Below, piece after piece: positions 9,258 to 13,951 of a stretch of DNA of 13,951 nt. The DNA comes from Allomyces macrogynus ATCC 38327. Its lineage: Eukaryota > Blastocladiomycota > Blastocladiomycetes > Blastocladiales > Blastocladiaceae. The position numbers were made by a program, and so were the translations under genes. The stretch lies in contig GG745344.1 in the NCBI GenBank assembly GCA_000151295.1, positions 1,099,510-1,113,460 of the forward strand. The letters run 5' to 3'. The stretch's first letter is position 1; each line of letters starts with the position of its first letter. Below the pieces are notes generated by a model. That model saw only the letters and a list, made by a program, of their open reading frames with translations, had not been told where the DNA came from and made no database searches.

Positions 9258-9582
9258 TTGCTTTGAGCTGTTGATTCTCAGCAATGAACTGCTGGTTCTT
9301 GGCCACAAGCTTGGTCATGCATGATGTGTACATAGTTCTGATTTTGGCAATCATAGTGCTGATTTTATCATAGCATACCAACTGGTTCTGCAGGATGTCT
9401 GCAAGCAGGCTGTTCTTGAACGCCTGGATGGTGTCAGGGATGTCCTCCATGGAATCTGCTTCCATGCCATCTTTGAGCACTTCATAAACAAGTGCCAACT
9501 GAGCTTGTGCTTGCTGCTGACAGGTGGGCGAGGTTGTGAAGGAACACATGCAGGTTGTCAAGTAGGGGCACTGTGTTGTCAT
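9229..9582 (-). CDS. 117-aa coiled-coil protein of unknown function
   Basis: An intact open frame from ATG (9582, context CTCACCATGACA with A at -3) to TGA (9231-9229). A TATA-like box sits on the same strand at 9641-9648, 59 bases upstream. The first part is Thr/Cys-rich (MTTQCPYLTTCMC). From about residue 25 the protein is Gln- and Leu-rich, and from about 60 to 112 it has heptad-like spacing (LLADILQNQLV, then MIAKIRTM, then KLVAKNQQFIAENQQLKA), suggesting a coiled coil. It lies wholly within the inverted-repeat unit, with start codon in one arm and stop in the other. It is the longest uninterrupted ATG-initiated frame in the decayed block. I do not recognise the family. It may be a transposon accessory or gag-like fragment, or a chance survivor. 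Confidence 0.4.
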   Translation of the reverse strand: MTTQCPYLTTCMCSFTTSPTCQQQAQAQLALVYEVLKDGMEADSMEDIPDTIQAFKNSLLADILQNQLVCYDKISTMIAKIRTMYTSCMTKLVAKNQQFIAENQQLKATSRGIVLSW

Positions 9583-9680
9583 GGTGAGTGTGGTCGTTCA
9601 TTTTTTGCTGGGAGAGAAGCATGTTGTGGGGATGCTCAGTCTTAAATAGGTTGTGGTCGTGTGATGTGAGGGTTTGCCAT
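9559..9680 (-). repeat. Right arm of the 122-bp inverted repeat
   Basis: Inverted partner of 9135-9257 (see that entry for the match). It carries the start codon at 9582 and the first eight codons of the coiled-coil ORF. The distance between the inner ends of the arms is 301 bases, so a read-through transcript could fold into a long hairpin. Confidence 0.93.
9641..9648 (-). promoter_or_regulatory. TATA-like box, right arm
   Basis: TATTTAAG on the minus strand, 59 bases upstream of the ATG at 9582 of the coiled-coil ORF. It is conserved exactly between the two arms together with about 20 bases on its downstream side. Confidence 0.45.
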
Positions 9681-9701
9681 GCTGACCACACTGACGCTTC
9701 T

Positions 9702-10309
9702 CTATGACAGCATGGGGATCATGTCTCTTCCACTGCCTTCTATGCCTGTGCTGCAGGAAATGAATTCTCCAGTCACATCACTGATGATACTTGTGCAATT
9801 GATGCAGCCCACATGGCTCCCAGAGCTCAACATTGAGTTGGTGTGGCCAGAACTCACACCCATGCTTGATATTGAGTACTGTGGCACTGGGACAGGATGT
9901 CATGGCTCAATCTGGACATGCACTTGACTGGCTTGGTGGTGTTGCACATTAAGCACTGCAGTGACAATGATGATGTGGTAGGCCGCATCCTTGGTGTTGT
10001 TTAGTGGCTCGCAGTGGCGCCTCTGCCTGAACCTAACACAGAACGTCCTGACTTGACAGTCAATGTACAGGTGTATGGGTTGGTGTGTCTCAAGCAGCCA
10101 CATGTGTTGGAATGGTGAATCCAGCATTGCTGCCCTTCATCAGGTTTTGGTGCAGCGGTTAACTCAACGGCATGTGCCTGGCGCTCTGCACGATGCGCTG
10201 GGCGAGATTGAAGGCATGCAAGCTTGAGTGGTTGTAGTTGGGTAAATTGTGATTTGCCAGAGGTGAAGAAATTTGGATTTGGTTTATTGATCTGAGCCAT
10301 GTGGCGCAT
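9702..10309 (-). pseudogene. Unidentified decayed ORF
   Basis: A 102-codon frame begins with ATG at 10309 (MRHMAQINKPNPNFF...) and stops at 10001. A second frame overlaps it from 10127 to 9702 with a single TGA at 9900-9902, giving pieces such as CQVRTFCVRFRQRRHCEPLN and AAYHIIIVTAVLNVQ. One frameshift near 10110 would join them into about 200 codons. No domain is recognised. The upstream piece lies in a local CpG-rich islet, unlike the rest of the block. The plus strand also has an open stretch at 9679-9927, so the coding strand is not certain. Confidence 0.25.
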
Positions 10310-10317
10310 GGGAGAAA

Positions 10318-10599
10318 TTGCTTGTCGTTCTCAAACTCAGAAAGTGCGGCGAAATCTGTTCACTGCAATTATTCAATTTCACAAATGCTGGAAGGGTCAA
10401 TGGTGAAGACTGTTCAAAAGGATGCTGTTCCAGCTGCAATCTTTGGGTGCATATCCCTTGCTACTCACTCAAGGACAACACTTTCTTTTGCATAAAAGCA
10501 ATACTATGGGGTATAGACTACCTCCAGTGTACATTATATGGACATTGGTTCAACACTGAGCATGCACTGGCCAGCCCCAAGTTGTGGTCTTGGCTGTGA
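10318..10599 (+). pseudogene. PHD-finger-like fragment
   Basis: A 93-codon open stretch (starting with TTG, so no proven start) ends in TGA at 10599. It contains CSSCNLWVHIPC (about 10429-10464), which matches the PHD-finger core C-x2-C-x4-H-x2-C, with the usual Trp two residues before the His. TFFC follows nine residues later as a candidate seventh ligand. The eighth cysteine is missing. An upstream CGEIC could supply the first pair, but with unusual spacing. PHD fingers bind histone tails and also occur in some transposon proteins. The fragment is short and CpG-poor, so it is probably a remnant of a captured or transposon gene. Chance similarity is possible. Confidence 0.33.
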
Positions 10600-11165
10600 C
10601 TCAGATGCAATCCCCCACAACATCATTGTTGCATTGAGTTCAGAGCGAGTCTCAAGCCGCCCCTATGCCAACTCGACGCTCTCTGTAGCAGCGACCAAAC
10701 TCGGTTTTCTCTGAAGACGAGTTGCATGAATTTGAGAAGCAATGTAAGCTGTCGAATCCGTCCAGTGCAGCATGGATGCTGGATATGGGCCCAGTGGAAC
10801 ACCTCCAAAACCTCATTTGCGCAAACACAAAATCGCGCTTTCTCGGCCTGTGTGCAACTTTTGAACAATTGCTGCCTTGCATCAGAAAGACCAAAACAGT
10901 GCCTTTCTGTGGTGCAGCAGCGAAGTGGATGCAGGTTCAAAGATTTCTGTCAAAGGGGTTTTGGAAGTGTTGCAGCACGTGGATGAAAAACATTCAAAAC
11001 AACAATTTCAGCAAACGAACCATCAACAAACCCAAGAGCTAACCCAAACGACCCAACACCAAAGGTGCGAACATCACGAACAGAGAGGCCGATCCACCGA
11101 CCACTCCCTGGCCCGTGTGCTACACTCACCCACCCATCCAGAAACGACAGCACGACACAATGCAA
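10600..11165. other. Intergenic DNA 3' of the F-box gene
   Basis: CpG returns to normal from about 10640, marking the right limit of the decayed block. An open stretch of about 106 codons at 10722-11042 starts with TTG and shows no recognisable domain, and other frames overlap it on both strands. The 3' UTR of the minus-strand F-box gene must begin at 11165, but no clear AATAAA signal was found. Confidence 0.5.
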
Positions 11166-13412
11166 TCAGCGCGCGACCAGCTCCTCCTCATCCACCACAC
11201 GCACGTCCAGCCGCGCGTTCTTGATCCCCGCCATGAATGCATGCTCGAGCTGCGCCTTGAACGACGTCTCCTCCACACATCGCGCTGTGACCAGAACCTC
11301 GAAAGTCGCGACGCGAGGGCCAGCGTCAACGTCACTATCGCCTCCCGCCTCGGAGTCGATGTCGTCGTTGGCCTCGCAAACCCACTCGGCCAATTTGCCA
11401 ATGCGCTGTACAGCAAAATCAACGTCAGCAACGTGCACAACACGCACGCGCACCAGAAATGACTCCATGGAATCCGTCTCCCAATCAATGTCAGTGAACT
11501 CATCCCAAAACGTCCGGCGGTCGTCGTGGTACTCAACATCAAGCACGCCGTCCGGCTCGCCAACCGCCGACCCACCAAGCTTCGTGAGGCGCGGGAGCCG
11601 AGACATGAGCGAGAGAAAGGGCAGCGTTGCGGAGGTGACGTACAGGTCCTGAATATTGGCGAGCGAGAATGGCGGAACCGTGGCCTCTTCGCCCCACTCC
11701 GTCCGGACTTCCAACCGGTTCAACTGCGGCAGCGCATCAGGCGGAAACTCGTCCATCATTGACGGACTCGCCGTGAGGTCGAGGACAGATTCAAGAAGCG
11801 GGACGTGGTCGATCCACTCGACCATGATGTCCGGGAGTCGCAACCGCTGGAGCCGCGGCATCAAATCAAAAGCGGCACCGCTGAGCGAAATGTATCGGCC
11901 TGACTCGGCATCAATGCCCAAGTCTTCCATCTCCGGCCATACCATGGGCGGGACTTCAACATAATTGGTGTCGGACAATGCCCCCAAAACAAACATGGCG
12001 CGCTGCAGGCGCGGGATGCGTGCTGTCATGAGCCATCTCGGGCAGGGATCTGACCACACGAATGTGATATCCGTGAGTGACATGAACGTTTGGTTTCCAA
12101 GGTCAGCCCCATCGTCAACAATTGAGCAGTAATCGAGGCGCAGCGACTTCAGACACGGCGCTGTGGCAAAGCAAAGAATGTGAGAATTGGTCATGCCAAT
12201 GTCAACAAAGCTGATGGTCGTTATCCACGACAGTGTGGGAAATGGCGCCAAGGGAGCGACTGGCCGCGCAAACTTGAGCCCATGCACATTGAGCTTGCGC
12301 AGCGACGGGAAGGCGTGCGTCTGGCTGCCACCTCCAGCAGACGTGACGCCAGCAGCTGGAAACAACAAGTTGAAGATCGTCGGGGGTACAAGAAGATCGC
12401 GCAAGTGAGGAAATGCGAGCTGCAGCTGGTCATTGCGTGAGCCCACCACGATCTTGGACTCAATGCACAGTGTGCGTAACGTCAAGCAAACTTGGCCGAG
12501 CGCCTCAGCAAAGAAAGCGTGGATCCTGTGCACCATAATTGTCAAACTGCGCAGCTGAGGCATCGCCGGAAGTGTGCTCATGACCTGCCCGCCCAGCAGC
12601 GTCACAGCAAGATCAGTCAAGCCTGGCAACTCGAGAGATGGACGAAACACCTTGTTGTAATCCGATTCAACGGCCACAGTCAATGAACAAAGCGCGGGAG
12701 CCAGTGCTGTGATCCCGAGACGCAATGACTGAGCGGTTGACGGTGTTTGCACGTTCAAATGGCGCAAATTGGGCAGATCGGCAGCAAGACGGGCAAGAAA
12801 GAGCGGCAACTCGTCTTGCCAACTTGCCGTCTCGCCTCCAGGATTCCACTTGGTCACAGCAACCGATCCGACTTCAGTTGGCTCGACAACGACGCTCATT
12901 GCCTTTCCAGAGATATCGGCAAGACGAGCAGGCCAAATTGGCAAGTCAATCGGGTGGGACACTCGATGCACAACAGCCGCCGAGATTTCACTGCTGAGCC
13001 CTTTTGCCCAGGTCGAGGATGAATAATCATGTGTCGACGATAAAGTCGTACAGTCGGCTACTTCGTTCGTTGCAAGTGGTTGCGGCGGCGGGCTCCGTGG
13101 TTTCGGGTCGTTGAGCTGCAGAGCAACATGGACGTGCAACTGGTTCAATGCAACGGCCGATCGCAGGGTGCAGCAGGTGCGACGCAGCGACCGTAAAGAG
13201 GTTCCAGCACTCGACGTGGCAACAGGACAGCCGTGAATAGCTTCGTCTTGCTCGATCAAGAACTGAATGACGAGGTGCAACACTTCGAGCGGGAGGCCGA
13301 CCAAACTGGCCGAGTAGCGCGAATGGCCCTCGTGCAGACGGTCGGTTCTTGCGTCATTTGAGCCAGCGGCGGAGCCTGTCCGATCATTTTGCGGCAAGTC
13401 GGGGACACCCAT
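11166..13412 (-). CDS. F-box protein with leucine-rich-repeat-like C-terminus
   Basis: A 748-residue uninterrupted frame. The start ATG at 13412 has a near-ideal context (CACCATGG), and the frame ends in TGA at 11168-11166. Residues about 39-90 resemble an F-box (LPLEVLHLVIQFL, then LRSLRRTCCTLRSAV), which would bind Skp1 in an SCF ubiquitin ligase. From about 200 onward, loosely spaced leucine-rich units recur: LPNLRHLNV, LPGLTDLAV, MPQLRSLTI, FPHLRDLLV, FPSLRKLNV, APCLKSLRL, MPRLQRLRL, LPQLNRLEV. These would form the substrate-binding solenoid. The C-terminus has an acidic patch (about 680-695). There are no transmembrane segments or introns. The substrate cannot be inferred. F-box/LRR proteins often form large lineage-specific families in fungi. 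Confidence 0.85.
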   Translation of the reverse strand: MGVPDLPQNDRTGSAAGSNDARTDRLHEGHSRYSASLVGLPLEVLHLVIQFLIEQDEAIHGCPVATSSAGTSLRSLRRTCCTLRSAVALNQLHVHVALQLNDPKPRSPPPQPLATNEVADCTTLSSTHDYSSSTWAKGLSSEISAAVVHRVSHPIDLPIWPARLADISGKAMSVVVEPTEVGSVAVTKWNPGGETASWQDELPLFLARLAADLPNLRHLNVQTPSTAQSLRLGITALAPALCSLTVAVESDYNKVFRPSLELPGLTDLAVTLLGGQVMSTLPAMPQLRSLTIMVHRIHAFFAEALGQVCLTLRTLCIESKIVVGSRNDQLQLAFPHLRDLLVPPTIFNLLFPAAGVTSAGGGSQTHAFPSLRKLNVHGLKFARPVAPLAPFPTLSWITTISFVDIGMTNSHILCFATAPCLKSLRLDYCSIVDDGADLGNQTFMSLTDITFVWSDPCPRWLMTARIPRLQRAMFVLGALSDTNYVEVPPMVWPEMEDLGIDAESGRYISLSGAAFDLMPRLQRLRLPDIMVEWIDHVPLLESVLDLTASPSMMDEFPPDALPQLNRLEVRTEWGEEATVPPFSLANIQDLYVTSATLPFLSLMSRLPRLTKLGGSAVGEPDGVLDVEYHDDRRTFWDEFTDIDWETDSMESFLVRVRVVHVADVDFAVQRIGKLAEWVCEANDDIDSEAGGDSDVDAGPRVATFEVLVTARCVEETSFKAQLEHAFMAGIKNARLDVRVVDEEELVAR

Positions 13413-13951
13413 GGTGCGAATTTTTTTGGTTAGTGCTTTGGACGCCCGTGATCGTTGAAAGCTTGAAGCTGAGCAAGCAGGAACAACCGCCTCGTTTCAT
13501 GTGTGATCGGGCTGTTTGTTGACAGGAAGTCGGAGACGCTACTCGTCTGGCCTGATTCCCGACAATGAGAAACCTTGAAAAGCGTCGTCAGCTGTCGAGG
13601 GAATGCGATAAACATGGAACATGAATCCACATCCCTCCGTTGATTGAACCATGCTGGATTCTCGCAGATCGCTGGGCCAAGCAACACAAATCGAGAAACA
13701 GTCCTCACGACCACCAACACTTTGGAGGAGCACGCGCTCTTCACAGGAGCTACCGAACAAAAACCGAGGACCGTTCTTATGAGATTGCGAATCGAACTAC
13801 CGACTAAATGTGGTCAGCCAGCGTCGGGAGATCACAAAAAAAGTAGGGAAGTATCGCCGGCCCGCAAAGCCGCTGTTTGAATTAATGCAGGGAAGAGCGC
13901 TGAAGCGTTAAAACGCAACGTTGATTCAAACAGCTCCGAAGCCAACAGCGC
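13413..13951. other. 5' flank of the F-box gene
   Basis: No convincing gene. The short open frames on both strands lack recognisable domains. The region immediately right of 13412 should contain the F-box gene's 5' UTR and promoter; an A7 run on the coding strand lies just upstream of the start. CpG is at normal levels. Confidence 0.5.
13872..13934. repeat. Short inverted repeat enclosing a second palindrome
   Basis: GCTGTTTGAATTAA (13872-13885) pairs with TTGATTCAAACAGC (13921-13934) over 14 positions with one mismatch. The 35-base loop contains GCGTT-AA-AACGC (13905-13916). It could form a hairpin or be a dyad binding site. Confidence 0.6.

Larger units (their letters stand above)
9135..9680. 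mobile_element. 546-bp inverted-repeat unit with a coiled-coil ORF
   Basis: Two 122-bp arms flank about 300 bases. Each arm carries a TATA-like box and the same start codon plus eight codons, both directed inward. The internal part encodes a coiled-coil ORF on the minus strand that starts in the right arm and stops in the left arm. It could be a non-autonomous element with long terminal inverted repeats, a collapsed DIRS-type element (whose terminal repeats are inverted), or an inverted duplication of a gene's 5' end. No target-site duplication is evident: the left flank is GCAACACT and the right flank GCTGACCA. The identity as a mobile element is inferred; the repeat itself is certain. Confidence 0.45.

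Noticed and set aside
10140..10215. Possible tRNA gene in the CpG-rich islet
   Set aside because: GCAGCGGTTAACTCAACGGC looked A-box-like, but no B box (GGTTCRANNCC) or acceptor pairing follows on either strand.
10722..11042. A 106-codon open stretch on the plus strand
   Set aside because: It starts with TTG, overlaps other frames on both strands, and has no recognisable domain.
1..13951. Functional partnership of the RING ATPase and the F-box gene
   Set aside because: Both are plausibly ubiquitin-related, but they are 7 kb apart with transposon DNA between them. Proximity is weak evidence in a eukaryote.
1..13951. CRISPR arrays, prokaryotic operons or defence systems
   Set aside because: No spaced direct repeats of CRISPR type, no Shine-Dalgarno-linked gene strings, and the gene content is eukaryotic.

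Overview
The window looks like nuclear DNA of a fungus or fungus-like eukaryote. Two long, apparently intronless, CpG-rich protein genes flank about 6 kb of decayed transposon DNA. The F-box/LRR gene, the GC-rich third codon positions and the A/C-rich start contexts fit a fungus. An early-diverging lineage such as Blastocladiomycota is my guess from protein style only (low confidence).

Layout. (1) Positions 1-4100, minus strand: most of a Rad5/HLTF/SHPRH-type SNF2 ATPase with a RING finger. The second helicase lobe lies beyond position 1, and the last 250 bases need several one-base frame corrections. (2) 4101-4735: non-coding 5' flank. (3) About 4735-8244, minus strand: a decayed tyrosine-recombinase retroelement (DIRS/Ngaro order) with a gag-like region, a remnant reverse transcriptase, an RNase H and a tyrosine recombinase. 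RNase H and recombinase are fused directly. (4) 8245-9131: degraded DNA ending in a 15-bp minisatellite. (5) 9135-9680: a separate 546-bp structure with 122-bp inverted arms. Each arm carries a TATA-like box and the same start codon, both pointing inward, and the structure encloses an intact 117-codon coiled-coil ORF. (6) 9702-10620: further remnants, including a PHD-finger-like fragment on the plus strand. (7) 11166-13412, minus strand: a 748-aa F-box/LRR-like protein. (8) 13413-13951: its upstream flank.

The strongest large-scale signal is compositional. From about 4900 to 10630 CpG almost vanishes (for example none from 6713 to 7109), while both flanking genes are CpG-rich. Five of the seven mismatches between the two inverted arms are CpG versus TpG/CpA, and two in-frame stops in the retroelement are TGA where CGA fits. 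Together these suggest decay by deamination of methylated cytosine. The two host genes are both plausibly ubiquitin-related (RING E3/remodeller and SCF adaptor), but nothing here shows that they work together.
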